Source of the DNA: Burkholderia pyrrocinia
GTDB taxonomy: Bacteria > Pseudomonadota > Gammaproteobacteria > Burkholderiales > Burkholderiaceae
NCBI RefSeq assembly: GCF_001028665.1
Contig: NZ_CP011503.1
Location: forward strand, 2,666,001 to 2,730,000
Direction: 5' to 3'
Length of the DNA stretch: 64,000 nucleotides
This document shows positions 16,820 through 27,875 of this stretch, one piece after another. Position 1 is the stretch's first letter. Each line of letters starts with the position of its first letter. The notes below the pieces were generated by a model. The model ran no database searches and had not been told where the DNA came from. It saw only the letters and a list, made by a program, of their open reading frames with translations. Both the position numbers and the translations under genes were made by a program.

Positions 16820-17731
16820 TCAGCCTGCGAGCGGGATCACGCGGATCCGCAGCGTGGCCGTTTCGGTTGCGCCCGGCGCGAGCATGCGCAGCCCGAGGCC
16901 GTTGTGGATCGCATCCGGCAGGCCGAGCCACGGCTCGACGCAGTAGAAGTCCGACTCCGGTTTTTCGGTCCAGGTCGTGACCGCGTACCACGGGATCGAG
17001 CCCGGCACGTCGAGCGCGATCTCGATCGTGCGGCGGCGGCCCGGCATCACGATGCGCACCGGCGTCGACGGTTGGCCGTCGAGGCAGTGGAAGCGATCGA
17101 GGATGTCCGGATTGTCCAGGCGGTAACGGGCTTCGCCCGGCTCGGGCGTGCTGATCGAACCGTCCGCGTGCTGCGCGCAGCGGCGCGTGGGCGGCAGCTC
17201 GAGCGTGGTTTCGGCGCGTTCGCCGTGCGGCAACGCGAAATAGAAGTGGTGGCCGGCGTAGTAGGGCAGCGGCGTGTCGCCGCGATTGGTCGTCGTGAGC
17301 GCGACTTCGAGCGTGTGCGCGTCGGCCAGCCGGTAGGTCGTTTCGAACCGGAAATCGAACGGGTAGCTCGCGCGCAGCGCGTCGCTCGCGTCGAGCGTCA
17401 TCGACAAGGCGGCGCCGTCGGCCGACGGGTGCGCGGCGAACGGCAGGTCGCGCGCGAAGCCATGCATCGGCAGGTCGCGGACCACGCCGGCGGCATCGCG
17501 CCAGCGGCCGAGTTCGCCGTCGACGCGATGGCGGCCGAGGAACGGGAACAGCAGCGGGTTGCCGCCGCGCACGCGCGCGAGGCTGCTCCAGTCGGCCGTT
17601 TCCGGCCAGAAGATGACCGGCTCGCCGTCGATGTCCCATGACAGCAGGCGGCCGCCGAATTGCGGGGCGACCCGGACGAGCGACGGGCCGGCGTGAAGTT
17701 CGTGAATGTCGTGTTGCTGGAAGATCGGCAT
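16820..17731 (-). CDS. aldose 1-epimerase superfamily protein
   Basis: A 303-residue GalM-like beta-sandwich protein. Members interconvert alpha and beta anomers of free or phosphorylated sugars. Seen are FGGRLLSWDIDGEPVIFWPE (sheet 1), GGNPLLFPFLGRHRVDG, the catalytic-region histidine in LPMHGFARDLPF, and the second histidine in YYAGHHFYFALPHG. The C-terminal part has CVEPWLGLPDAIHNG with a Glu in the position of the usual catalytic base. Start chosen at MPIFQQHD; the longer in-frame extension is arginine-rich and not convincing. The sugar is unknown. Confidence 0.82.
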   Translation of the reverse strand: MPIFQQHDIHELHAGPSLVRVAPQFGGRLLSWDIDGEPVIFWPETADWSSLARVRGGNPLLFPFLGRHRVDGELGRWRDAAGVVRDLPMHGFARDLPFAAHPSADGAALSMTLDASDALRASYPFDFRFETTYRLADAHTLEVALTTTNRGDTPLPYYAGHHFYFALPHGERAETTLELPPTRRCAQHADGSISTPEPGEARYRLDNPDILDRFHCLDGQPSTPVRIVMPGRRRTIEIALDVPGSIPWYAVTTWTEKPESDFYCVEPWLGLPDAIHNGLGLRMLAPGATETATLRIRVIPLAG

Positions 17732-17902
17732 GGCGAATCGGGTTGGGCGGGTGGACGGGACACGGCGCGCTCCATTATCGGGCCGCGGCCGGTCGGGGAA
17801 AACCCTTCTCGGGAAATTGCGAGTTTTTAACATTGTCAACGGTCTGGATAATGCGTCTAAACCGGTGATGTTGCCGGGTCATGACACTTCGTGGAGGGGG
17901 CC

Positions 17903-17989
17903 ATGGATCTGGCAATGGCAATGGGTATCGCGTTGTTCGGCATGTTCACCGGCAGCACGGTATTATTTTTCTATCAGCTCGGCCGCTGA
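17903..17989 (+). CDS. 28-residue membrane peptide
   Basis: MDLAMAMGIALFGMFTGSTV followed by LFFYQLGR is one hydrophobic helix with a basic end. The ATG follows GTGGAGGGGG at good spacing, and a clear Rho-independent terminator starts 25 nt after the stop, so this is a complete miniature transcription unit. Function unknown. Confidence 0.6.
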   Translation: MDLAMAMGIALFGMFTGSTVLFFYQLGR

Positions 17990-18013
17990 CGGCAATTACT
18001 GCCGAAGTCGAAA

Positions 18014-18043
18014 GGCCCGCCATGCAAATGGCGGGCTTTTTGC
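18014..18043 (+). terminator. Rho-independent terminator
   Basis: GCCCGCCAT-GCAA-ATGGCGGGC is a perfect 9-bp stem followed by TTTTTGCTTT. It terminates the transcript of the 28-residue membrane peptide. Confidence 0.88.
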
Positions 18044-18210
18044 TTTCTGTACGCTTACAAATTGCAAGCGTTTGTGTGCAATGCCGCAATATCCGGCCAA
18101 ATGCCTTGGCGCAGTAATCCTGGCTCGGCATAATCGGGGCGCGTTTTTTCGGACGCGCATCGCGTCGTCCGTCTTTCTTCCCGCTTAATCTTCACTAAAA
18201 GGACCGACGC

Positions 18211-19041
18211 GTGAGTCTCTGGTTTCTGGTATTCCTGAGCGTCCTGCAGGGCGTCACCGAACTCTTCCCCGTCAGCAGCCTGGGCCATACGCTGCTCGCG
18301 CCGGCGCTGTTCGGCATGCATATCGACAAGCACGCGCCGCAACTGCTGCCGTTCCTCGTCGCGCTCCACCTCGGCACCGCGCTGGCGCTGCTGTGGTACT
18401 TCCGCGCGCGCTGGATCGCGCTGATCGGCGGCTTCTTCGCGCAGCTCGGCGGCCGCAAGAACGACGACGGGCACCTGATGTGGGCGCTGATCATCGGGAC
18501 GATCCCGACCGGCATCGTCGGGCTGCTCCTCGAGAAGCGCATCGAACGCGTGTTTCACGACCTTCGGATCGTCGCGGTCGCGCTGATCGTGAACGGCGTG
18601 CTGCTGTGGCTCGGCGATCGCATCCAGCGCAGCCGCGCGCATCAGGCGCCCGAGAAGATGACGTTCAAGCAGGCGTTCTTCGTGGGCCTCGCGCAGATCG
18701 GCGCGCTGATTCCGGGCTTCTCGCGCAGCGGGCTGACGATGATCGCGGGCAATGCCGCCGGGTTGACCGCGGAGAAGGCGGCGGAGTTCTCGTTCCTGCT
18801 TGGCACGCCGATCATCTTCGCGGCGGGCGTGCTCGAACTGCCGAAGCTGTTCCATGCGCGCGACCAGCTCGCCGATGCGCTGCTCGGCGGCGTGCTGACG
18901 GCAATCGCCGCGTACCTGAGCGTGCGGTTCCTGATGCGCTATTTCGAAGGGCGCGGCCGGCTCGCGTCGTTCGGCGTGTATTGCGTGATCGCCGGCGTGT
19001 TCTGCCTCGGCTGGTTCATGCTGCATCCGCAGCCGGTTTGA
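18211..19041 (+). CDS. uppP: undecaprenyl-diphosphatase UppP/BacA-type
   Basis: A 276-residue polytopic membrane enzyme that recycles the lipid carrier by converting undecaprenyl diphosphate to the monophosphate; it also gives bacitracin tolerance. Both active-site signatures are present: [15 protein letters not shown] near residue 20 and [12 protein letters not shown] near residue 170. The first motif ends SSLGH where SSxxH is usual, so the family histidine is kept. The start is GTG at 18211 after AAAGGA. The last span ([20 protein letters not shown]) ends close to the C-terminus. Confidence 0.93.
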   Translation: MSLWFLVFLSVLQGVTELFPVSSLGHTLLAPALFGMHIDKHAPQLLPFLVALHLGTALALLWYFRARWIALIGGFFAQLGGRKNDDGHLMWALIIGTIPTGIVGLLLEKRIERVFHDLRIVAVALIVNGVLLWLGDRIQRSRAHQAPEKMTFKQAFFVGLAQIGALIPGFSRSGLTMIAGNAAGLTAEKAAEFSFLLGTPIIFAAGVLELPKLFHARDQLADALLGGVLTAIAAYLSVRFLMRYFEGRGRLASFGVYCVIAGVFCLGWFMLHPQPV

Positions 19042-19092
19042 TGCTGCGATAGCCGGTCTCGCGTGATGTGACGCGATGATCGGGTATAATTT

Positions 19093-19125
19093 CGGGCTCG
19101 GTTTCATGCCGGGCCCGTTTTGTTT
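19093..19125 (+). terminator. Rho-independent terminator after uppP
   Basis: CGGGCTCGG-TTTCATG-CCGGGCCCG (9-bp stem with one G-T pair) is followed by TTTTGTTTC, 50 nt after the uppP stop. Confidence 0.72.
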
Positions 19126-19217
19126 CGGGGCGTTGAGTTTGTGGTGTGCAGTTGCTGCTGTTACTCAAAGCCCCGTGCCGAATGCAGTCCGCGTCAGGCC
19201 GTGTCTTTTCTCCTCGA

Positions 19218-19294
19218 CCGCCCTTAGCTCAGTTGGATAGAGCAACGGCCTTCTAAGCCGTAGGTCACACGTTCGAATCGTGTAGGGCGGGCCA
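19218..19294 (+). tRNA. tRNA-Arg (anticodon TCT)
   Basis: A full cloverleaf: acceptor CCGCCCT/AGGGCGG, D-arm GCTCAGTTGGATAGAGC, anticodon arm ACGGC-CTTCTAA-GCCGT with anticodon TCT, T-arm ACACG-TTCGAAT-CGTGT, discriminator G and encoded CCA. Accessory DNA starts right after it. I did not find a second copy of its 3' end in the window, so an att pair cannot be shown. Confidence 0.97.
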
Positions 19295-19653
19295 GAAATA
19301 TTCGCTTATTCAAGCACTTACAATCGCGCATTAACCGCTTGGTCAGGATTGGATACAGGTCTGATGCACTCTCATTGTGGCGAGAGCGTGGCGAGATTCT
19401 ACCTTCCTGTTCGCACTCTGCTCAAACTGCCGGGCCGAATATGATGGAGATTTCTGCGCGGTCCTACAGCGCGCCGTGAACTGTTTGAGTTCTCCCGCGC
19501 ACCTCCGCCAGACTTCAGAAGGCGGCACGGGAGGGGAGTCGAGTATGCTGTCAAAGCTTCCCGCTACCAAGGCACTGCAAGATGCCGCATATCTAATGCG
19601 ACGCGGTTGCCTATGACGGTTGATGTAAACGGGCGACAGCCTAGCGTGCCGGG
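19295..19653. other. intergenic stretch after tRNA-Arg, no gene supported
   Basis: About 360 bp with several short open frames on both strands, none with a ribosome-binding site, known motif or coding bias. It marks the change from GC-rich backbone to the accessory region. Confidence 0.5.
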
Positions 19654-21120
19654 TCAGTCATTTGTCCAACCCAACTGGCGAGCATAGTTTCGTAGCTTTT
19701 CAAGGATGTACCCCGCGACGGCGGAGCGGTTGCCGGAAGACAGGAAGTCCCCCTTCCGCCATGTGTACTCCACGCACAGGACGCGATCCTGATCGTAAAT
19801 TGCGTTATCGGGAATGAGCCCGCAAAACGAGAGCTTCTCCTCGCATGTAACGCGCTCAAAGGGAACCTCTGCGTCTTTCAGCGTGGCCTCTATGCCTGCT
19901 GCCATGATCTTGTTCAGGTTCTTGTCTTTCCCTAGGTTGAATCCGGATTCGGCAAGCAGTTGGAAGGCTGCAAGCGCGTCATCGCCGGGGGTTCCGCGTG
20001 CCTCAAAGCGTGAAAGCTCAACGCCAGAAAGAAGCTTGCCTAGGTCGGATCGTCGCAGATCGCGTACGCCCCGTGCATTGCCATACCGGCGGTAGCCCGC
20101 AGTATCGAATAGCTCCATCGAACTCGAAAAGTTGCGGATACATGACGCAGCGGCGCTGGGCGGTAGACAAAGCGCGTATGCATTGAGTTGGACGATAGTT
20201 CGTGTCAGCAACCCGCGCCGGTGGTTCCACCATTTTCCAATTTCGCTCTGCGATGTGACCGACACAAGCGCGTGGGAGTCTAGTAGGCCATACCGTGAGG
20301 GGGAAGTCAGTTGCGCAAGGACACCTGGATCAGAACTCTCGCTGACGAATGCGATAACAACGGCGACAGCCTTTTCGAGTTCGCCGCGTAGGGTTTCGAC
20401 CTGCGCATTGAATTCATGAGCAATCCGCCGCAAGAACCCACCCAACGTCCGAAATTCGGCTGGCGAATAATTCGACGGATCAATGCCGAGTTCTTCGAGG
20501 TTATTGATGCGATTCGCAAGCGCAAGGGTATGTCGCGCAGTATCCTGCCATACCTCTCTCGGAGGGCCGTCGTATGCCAGTGGGAGCTTGATCGATGCTT
20601 CCCCGGCGATGTCGACATACCGCTTTGAGAGGTTTTCTGCAATGTCCTTGCTCGTCTCTGGCCAGAAGACGATGCTAGGAACGTTTCCTGCGTTGGTTCG
20701 CAGGAATCGCTTCAAACTCGCAAGTTCGGTATCGGTCGGTGGGGCATTCTCTCTATGATCGATATTGATCGGGATAATGCGCTTGTTGTCGGCGGGTAGT
20801 GTCTTCACGAATTCCCGCACAGCCGCAACTAATCCGTCAAATGTAAGCTCACCGTCATAGGCGCAGGTCGGCCCATAGAGGGCAGGGATCCACTGCGACG
20901 CGTTCATTACAAAAGTGGTCTTTCCGACCCCGGTTTCACCGAACACAGGGACGAGTACGCCCTCATCACGCGAACGCACTTCATTTGCCAGCGACCGCAG
21001 CGCGTCAACGTTTGACGTCGAAGGCGCGAGAAGTAGATTCGCGACTTCCGCCCCAAGCTTGCTTACAAGGCGTTCGTACCTGTCCGGGAGAGACAGTTGT
21101 GATAGCAGATGAGTGGTCAT
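19654..21120 (-). CDS. P-loop ATPase with possible C-terminal nuclease-like domain, candidate defence gene
   Basis: A 488-residue protein I cannot assign to a named family. Residues 61-68 form a Walker A loop (GETGVGKT) after a short helical N-terminus; a hydrophobic strand ending in Asp (RIIPINID, about 115) could be Walker B. A helical middle region follows. The last 60 residues, from CGLIPDNAIYDQ to LCVEYTWRKGD and a helix ILEKLRNYARQLGW, have the strand-Asp / strand-Glu spacing of PD-(D/E)XK nucleases (Asp438, Glu451), but the usual Lys is Thr453. It starts with ATG at 21120 after a weak site, stands alone on its strand next to tRNA-Arg and an IS element, and is of intermediate GC. The context suggests an island gene, perhaps anti-phage. 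ATPase confidence is good, nuclease confidence low. Confidence 0.72.
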   Translation of the reverse strand: MTTHLLSQLSLPDRYERLVSKLGAEVANLLLAPSTSNVDALRSLANEVRSRDEGVLVPVFGETGVGKTTFVMNASQWIPALYGPTCAYDGELTFDGLVAAVREFVKTLPADNKRIIPINIDHRENAPPTDTELASLKRFLRTNAGNVPSIVFWPETSKDIAENLSKRYVDIAGEASIKLPLAYDGPPREVWQDTARHTLALANRINNLEELGIDPSNYSPAEFRTLGGFLRRIAHEFNAQVETLRGELEKAVAVVIAFVSESSDPGVLAQLTSPSRYGLLDSHALVSVTSQSEIGKWWNHRRGLLTRTIVQLNAYALCLPPSAAASCIRNFSSSMELFDTAGYRRYGNARGVRDLRRSDLGKLLSGVELSRFEARGTPGDDALAAFQLLAESGFNLGKDKNLNKIMAAGIEATLKDAEVPFERVTCEEKLSFCGLIPDNAIYDQDRVLCVEYTWRKGDFLSSGNRSAVAGYILEKLRNYARQLGWTND

Positions 21121-21226
21121 TCGTTACCCCGTAGGTCTGTTTTGGTGGAACCGTACTTGTTTGTCTGACATGGAGCATTCTACCGGCGTCCATCCGAACA
21201 TAGCTTCAATGGTCAGGAGACACTAT

Positions 21227-21321
21227 GTGAGTACAGTCATATTTGCTGGTAACAGCGGCGCTCCAAACCCAATTCTGCTGCGCTTATCTGCGGGCAGTTA
21301 CGCCGCCCGCTCGCACGTGAG
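21227..21321 (+). pseudogene. 5' end of an unknown gene cut off by IS copy 1
   Basis: A GTG start at 21227 follows CAGGAGA at 7 nt spacing and opens a frame of 31 codons (STVIFAGNSGAPNPILLRL and on) that runs into the IS left end at 21322. The upstream ribosome-binding site suggests a real gene start. It is not in frame with the open frame beyond the IS, so the two may not be halves of one gene. Family unknown. Confidence 0.4.
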
Positions 21322-21385
21322 TGTAGTGGTCTAATGAATCCGGACACTGATTTAGGCGAGAATGTTCGCCATGAAGAGGTGTCTG

Positions 21386-22548
<1,163 letters not shown>

Positions 22549-22556
22549 CCACTACA

Positions 22557-24881
22557 TCATGGTATAGGCTTGCTGATCGAATTCGTGCCGAGGGCTGGTC
22601 TACTTCCGTACTTCGCAAACTCGAGAAAGTCGCACAGCCACGACTTTCCGTGAAGGCTGGGCTTGTCTCCCGCTCGCCCGTACCACCCTCGATAGATGAA
22701 TCGGTGGATGTAGAGAGACTTGTTCAATTTGAGGTTGTAACTGCGCAGCGACATGGGGCCGATATTAACGTCCCGGATCATTTGGTGCTCGCTGTTTTTC
22801 AGATTGTTCGACGAGTATTGTTTCGTTCAATAGGCCTTCTGAGTGAAACCGTTGGATCATTAAATTATTTTAGGCTGCCTGCAATTGAGCCAGATTCAAG
22901 GCCAGGAGGGCATATCCATCATCGTGAAGGTGTCGAGGCCGATTTTTTCTGGGCGGTTGAGCTGTTTCAACGCTTGTGCGTTCTTTCTCCGGCAGAGGCG
23001 CGTGATGAGGTGGAAGCATGGCCAAAATCAGATAGGTATTTTTTCGATAAGCTAAAATTACATTTTTGGCGAAATCGTATCGTATTTGATGGCGAGTGTG
23101 TTGAGCAAGGAATTATTAAACTATCTGACGAGACGTTCTGGAATACATACTTGCGGCGGGAAGTGCTTCTGTTGCTCAGGGATCGATGGCGCGATATTCG
23201 GCCAAAAATCCGAAGGCACATAGAGCAAAGGTTCATCGACGGTCCGCAACCGTATGAGGGGGAGACGTCGGACGACTATGGTTTGAGGGTTATTTTTGAT
23301 GCCGGCACTTCTTTAGGATGGCTTGAACGGAATGGCTGTGAATTATCGCGATCAGCTAAAAATATTCTCGGTGCTATCCGAAGAAATCCTGATTGGAGTG
23401 CGGATGCTGAGAAGTCTGCTGACCATGATTGGGACGGTAGAAGCGGTTGGGTTCAGCGAAAGACGGACCCAGAGAATTTGGTGCACCTGCCATTAGCCGA
23501 AATCGTCCCGCAGGCACTTAAATTATCTATGCGTGACGGTTCAGATTTTGTTGAGCATGCACCGTTCGCTGGACTTGCGTCGGAGCGGCCAGTCCGAGCC
23601 CTCCGAGCCCTTTCATTGTATGAGCCAGAGGGCGACCATAGTGTATTTCTTTGGAAACAGTTGCTTTCCAATTGGCCAGATTCCGCGCCAAGACGAGCGC
23701 TTCTGATTTGCGCGCACAAGCTTGCAGATGCTCAAGAAGATTTATTTTTTCGCATTCGCTTTGAGGCTACGTCATGGATTGAAAAATATTTGCCTCGGTT
23801 GTTCTCTCTTCGTAAAAATATCTTCTGGAGCCTATGGGATCGAGTGTTCGATAAAATTGTTGCGATCGGGAGTAGGGCAACGGTAAGTGCTATTCGCGAG
23901 GTAAGGCGGGATGGGGAGGTGAAATCTTTTACGAGGTCGGTGGATTTTGCTATAAATGCACCTATAGGTCGCATGGTGGAGACGTTGTTTTCTACTTTGA
24001 GGGAAGGGGGCTATCAATCAAATGAGGGACTCGATGCCGAGCTGCTTGAAAGAATCTACCGAGCACTTACATCCTCTGGGGATGGTGTGCATCATGCCGC
24101 CACCTTGGTTGGCCGACGATTGAATTTTCTCTTTTATGTGGATAGTCGGTGGGTAAAGCGCCGACTACTTCAATTTTTCTCTCGCCAGAACACACTATCA
24201 GACGCGGCATGGGCGGGTTTCATTTGGGAGGCGAATGTGCCTTCGGCTACGCTCTTTCATTTGTTGAAAGCTGATTTTGTAGAACTTTTCTCGGAATCCC
24301 AAGGCCCGTTGTCAGACGCGGAACTTGAAAGAAATGCGGTGCATATGTTAATTGTTGCGAGATATTGGCGAACTAAGGATCGTCGATATATTAATGATGA
24401 AGAATGTCGCCGTATTCTACAAGGGCTCAGTGATTTGGGGCGGCAGTCCGCACTATGGATGGCTGGACGAATCGTGGTGGATCAATCGGCATGGGAAACA
24501 TTTGGAAAGTCGTTTTTTGCGTCGACTTGGCCGCAGGAAGTTGTGTTTCAGACTGGTGCAATCACGGAAGGCATAATTCGCCTAGCTCATGAGTTACCAA
24601 ATCTCTTCAGTAAGATCATAGAGGCTGTGCGTGACTATCTTACCCCAATTGAACATCCGGATGTCGTGATTTACAGCTTGCGGGAAAAAATGACAGACAA
24701 TCTGTCACTTTCTAGGCGATGGCCAAAACAAGTGCTCTTCGTGATGGACAAGATTATCGAGCCGGCACCTAACTATCCCCCAATGGGTTTGCGGGAGTTG
24801 TTGGATGAAATTGTCGAGGCTGATCCTGCGCTACGAACCTCAAAGTCGTGGAGAAGGCTACATAATTTGTTGTCAGAATAG
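22557..24881 (+). pseudogene. large unknown protein, 5' end lost at IS copy 1
   Basis: An open frame of 774 codons running straight out of the IS right end with no start or ribosome-binding site of its own, so the N-terminal part is missing. What remains is a mostly helical, Trp- and Arg-rich protein with no signal peptide or membrane spans. Features include HLVLAVFQIVRRVLFRSIG, SLYEPEGDHSVFLWKQLLSN and the C-terminus GLRELLDEIVEADPALRTS. The helical-repeat look and the tail remind me of the C-terminal regions of very large defence-island proteins (for example SIR2-linked DUF4020-type proteins), but I cannot confirm this. GC and codon use are clearly lower than the backbone, a sign of transfer. 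Confidence 0.55.
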
Positions 24882-25316
24882 ATGCGGTCTATTAGTACCT
24901 CGTCTTTTCACTGGGGTGACGTAGAAAGCCCGTGAGGGGGCCGTCAACCGCTCTGGTTTCTTATAATAAATAACACATTGAGTGGTTGGCGACTTGACGA
25001 TCGACAGGTCGACGACATTGGTTTTTGGTTGTGCCGCTGTGAAGGTCAGTATTCGACTCTGCGATGAGTTTCGGTGGATAGCATCGAGAAGACAGTCAAA
25101 AATCGTCACGGCACCTTTATCGCGGCGAGCGGACTTTGGTATGATCTTTGGAGGCATCTCCCGCAAACACACTTTGGGTCGGCGGCGGTCTCTAGGTGAA
25201 GGCGTAATTTAATATAGATGTTTGTAATTTGTAATTTTCATATAACACATACGCAGTCCCGGCGTTTTGATGTCTAGTTACGGTCGGACGCGTTCTGTAC
25301 GAAACGGGGTGGCCGC
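24882..25316. other. intergenic region before vgrG 2
   Basis: About 435 bp, AT-rich near 25200-25250 (AATTTAATATAG, TTTGTAATTTGTAATTTTCATA), which could hold the promoter of the second vgrG set. A minus-strand open frame at 24873-25172 has no start context or motif and is not called. No RNA gene seen. Confidence 0.45.
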
Positions 25317-27824
25317 ATGAGCGGGGAAGTCTTGCTGAAGGTGCTGCGCGGAGGCTACGCGCAGTTCGATCGCATCGTCAAACTTGACACACCGCTTGGT
25401 GACGACTGGCTCACGCCGCTGTACGTCAAGATCAACGCGCGGCTTGGGCGCAATTTCGAGGTGATTGTCGACGCCTCGTCCGTCATGGGCGACAAGATCA
25501 AGCTCAACGCCTTGATGCTGCAACCCGTCACGCTCTGGATTCGCCAGACCGACGGCGGCTATCTGCCGATCCATGGCTATGTGCAGCGGGTTCGCCGCCT
25601 TGGAAATGATGGAACCGTTTCGTATTTTCAACTCCAGTTCTCCTCGTGGCTAAGCTTCCTCAGGCTCAGCAGCGATCGGCGCGATTGGCAGGAAGCCAGC
25701 GGCTGGCAGATTCTCACCGACATATTCGACAAATATCCGCAGGCTTCCGGCAACTATGGACAGGAACTGCGCGCGGCGATGCGCTCGTATTCGCACCGCG
25801 TGCAGTGGGAAACCGACTGGAATTTCGTGCACCGGAGTCTGGAGGAAGTCGGCGTGTTTCCGCGCTTCGATTTCGCGAAAGACGGCAAGTCGCACAAGGT
25901 CGTCATGATGGACGATCTGTATTTCGGGCCGTCGCTGCCGAATTCGGAGATGAAGTTCAGTCACGCGGGTACCGACGAGGATTTCGACGGGCTTACCCAG
26001 TTGAGCGAACAGCAGGACGCCCAAAGTGCGACGCTGACACTCGGCACCGCCGACTATAAGCGACCTGACCTTGATAAACAGGCTAGCACGCCAGCGGCTG
26101 ACCTGGATGAGTTACCCGGTCAAGGCGAAGAGTATCTCTATACCGGCTCGCAGACATGGGCCGAGTCTGATGCTGGACAACAACAGGCCCGCATCCGCAC
26201 CGAGGAATGGGCTTCCCGAGCAAAGCGCTATTTCGCGATCGGCAGTCCCCGCTATGCATTGCCCGGCTACTGGTTCAAGGTGTCGGGACATCCCCTCTTC
26301 GATGCGTTGCCGGAGGAGGAGCGCGAACTGTCAATCATCGCGAGCGACTGGTTGATCCAGAATAACTTGCCCGGCATGGACGCCCTCACGCGATTCCCGC
26401 GCAGCCTGCGCAGCGAGATCGAGCAGGTCCACGCGACCGGGGTCGGTACGACCGTGAGCCATCGCGATGGCGGTATCGGATTTTTTCACGTCGAGATCGA
26501 AGCGCAACGCCGCAAGACGCCATTCCGCAGCCCGTTCGAGCACGAGAAGCCCGAGATGCACTTGCAGACGGCGATCGTCGTGACGGACAGCGACGAGGAA
26601 ATCTACACGGACGACGGCAATCGTGTGCGGGTCCGGACGTCGAACAGTCGAAAGGATCGCAATACGAAGTCCACGTCGTGGATTCGCGCAGCGATGCCGG
26701 ACGCGGGCGCTAGGCGCGGCGGCTATTTCCCGTTGCGCAAAGATGACCAAGTGCTTCTAGGATTCGTAAATGGTGATTGCGACCGACCGGTGATCATCTC
26801 GCGACTGCACGGGGGCGCGACGATGCCGGTATGGCATACGCACGGCCTGCTGTCTGGCTTCCGCTCCCGCGAGTATGGCGGCGACGGCTTCAACCAGCTT
26901 GTCATGGACGACTCGAGCGGGCAGAACCGGGCTCAACTTTACTCGTCGAGCTACAGTTCTCACCTGCATCTTGGCTATCTGATCGAACAGTCCGATAACA
27001 CGCGCGGCTCGTTCGTTGGCAGTGGCTTCGATCTCAAGTCGGAGGCGCATGGAGCGATTCGGGCGGTGCAAGGTCTGTCGATCTCGACTCACCCGGCGGC
27101 GGTACAGCCAATGAACGTGTCGGCCGCGACCGATCAGCTCGCAGCTTCGGAGGCAGTATTCGAGACGGTCTCGCAGGCGAGCGAAACGAATCGGGCCGAA
27201 AGCCTGCAGGACGGCAGCGATGCGATGAAGGCCTTTACTGAGATGACGCAGGGCAACGTTCCCGGCGTTACTAAAGGTGGCCGCACGGCTGGCGGCGGAA
27301 CGGGGAATGCCAGTGGCTTTGCGAAACCGGCGTTGCTGCTGTCGAGCCCGGCAGGTGTTGGCCTGTCCAGCCAGCAATCGATTCACGTGTCGGCGAATCA
27401 ACAGGTCAACTTGGTTGCGGGGAAAAATGTCAATCTCGCAGCCGGGAAGTCGCTGCTCGCGAGCGTGATGAGCAAGATCAGCCTGTACGCTCAAAACCTC
27501 GGGATCAAAATCTTCGCGACCAAAGGCCCTATCGAAATTCAGGCTCAGAACGATGCGTTGACGATGCTGGCGCAGCAGGACGTCAAGATCGAGAGTGCAT
27601 CGGGACGGATGATTCTGCGCGCAGAAAAGGAACTGATTCTTAATGTCGGTGGATCGTATATCAAGATCACGCCTGACATGATCGAGAACGGGACGTCGGG
27701 CCAGATTCTCGAAAAATGCGCGTCGTGGGACAAGCCCGGGGCGTCGACCATGACGTTGCGTGATCCGCTGAACGGCACGCCGATTTCGAAGCATGGTGGT
27801 TACGCGGACGATTTCTCTGGTTGA
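25317..27824 (+). CDS. vgrG: T6SS spike protein VgrG (TssI), second copy
   Basis: An 835-residue VgrG, related to but clearly distinct from the first: the hub begins YAQFDRIVKLDTPLGDDWLTP, the OB-fold region reads GARRGGYFPLRKDDQVLLGF and VNGDCDRPVIISRLHGG, and the DUF2345 needle includes VNLAAGKSLLASVMSKISLY. The tail after the needle is short (about 30 residues, TLRDPLNGTPISKHGGY) compared with about 80 in the first VgrG, which fits different cargo. ATG at 25317 follows GGGGTGG. First gene of a same-strand set of vgrG, hydrolase effector, immunity protein and PAAR between the two IS copies. GC is higher here than in the downstream effector. Confidence 0.95.
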   Translation: MSGEVLLKVLRGGYAQFDRIVKLDTPLGDDWLTPLYVKINARLGRNFEVIVDASSVMGDKIKLNALMLQPVTLWIRQTDGGYLPIHGYVQRVRRLGNDGTVSYFQLQFSSWLSFLRLSSDRRDWQEASGWQILTDIFDKYPQASGNYGQELRAAMRSYSHRVQWETDWNFVHRSLEEVGVFPRFDFAKDGKSHKVVMMDDLYFGPSLPNSEMKFSHAGTDEDFDGLTQLSEQQDAQSATLTLGTADYKRPDLDKQASTPAADLDELPGQGEEYLYTGSQTWAESDAGQQQARIRTEEWASRAKRYFAIGSPRYALPGYWFKVSGHPLFDALPEEERELSIIASDWLIQNNLPGMDALTRFPRSLRSEIEQVHATGVGTTVSHRDGGIGFFHVEIEAQRRKTPFRSPFEHEKPEMHLQTAIVVTDSDEEIYTDDGNRVRVRTSNSRKDRNTKSTSWIRAAMPDAGARRGGYFPLRKDDQVLLGFVNGDCDRPVIISRLHGGATMPVWHTHGLLSGFRSREYGGDGFNQLVMDDSSGQNRAQLYSSSYSSHLHLGYLIEQSDNTRGSFVGSGFDLKSEAHGAIRAVQGLSISTHPAAVQPMNVSAATDQLAASEAVFETVSQASETNRAESLQDGSDAMKAFTEMTQGNVPGVTKGGRTAGGGTGNASGFAKPALLLSSPAGVGLSSQQSIHVSANQQVNLVAGKNVNLAAGKSLLASVMSKISLYAQNLGIKIFATKGPIEIQAQNDALTMLAQQDVKIESASGRMILRAEKELILNVGGSYIKITPDMIENGTSGQILEKCASWDKPGASTMTLRDPLNGTPISKHGGYADDFSG

Positions 27825-27875
27825 TCGAGATGCCCCGTTCCTGAAGCACGATAACGACTTACGATTTCAATTGCC

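Noticed and set aside
24873..25172. 99-codon minus-strand open frame before vgrG 2
   Set aside because: No start context, composition not protein-like, overlaps the end of the truncated large frame.
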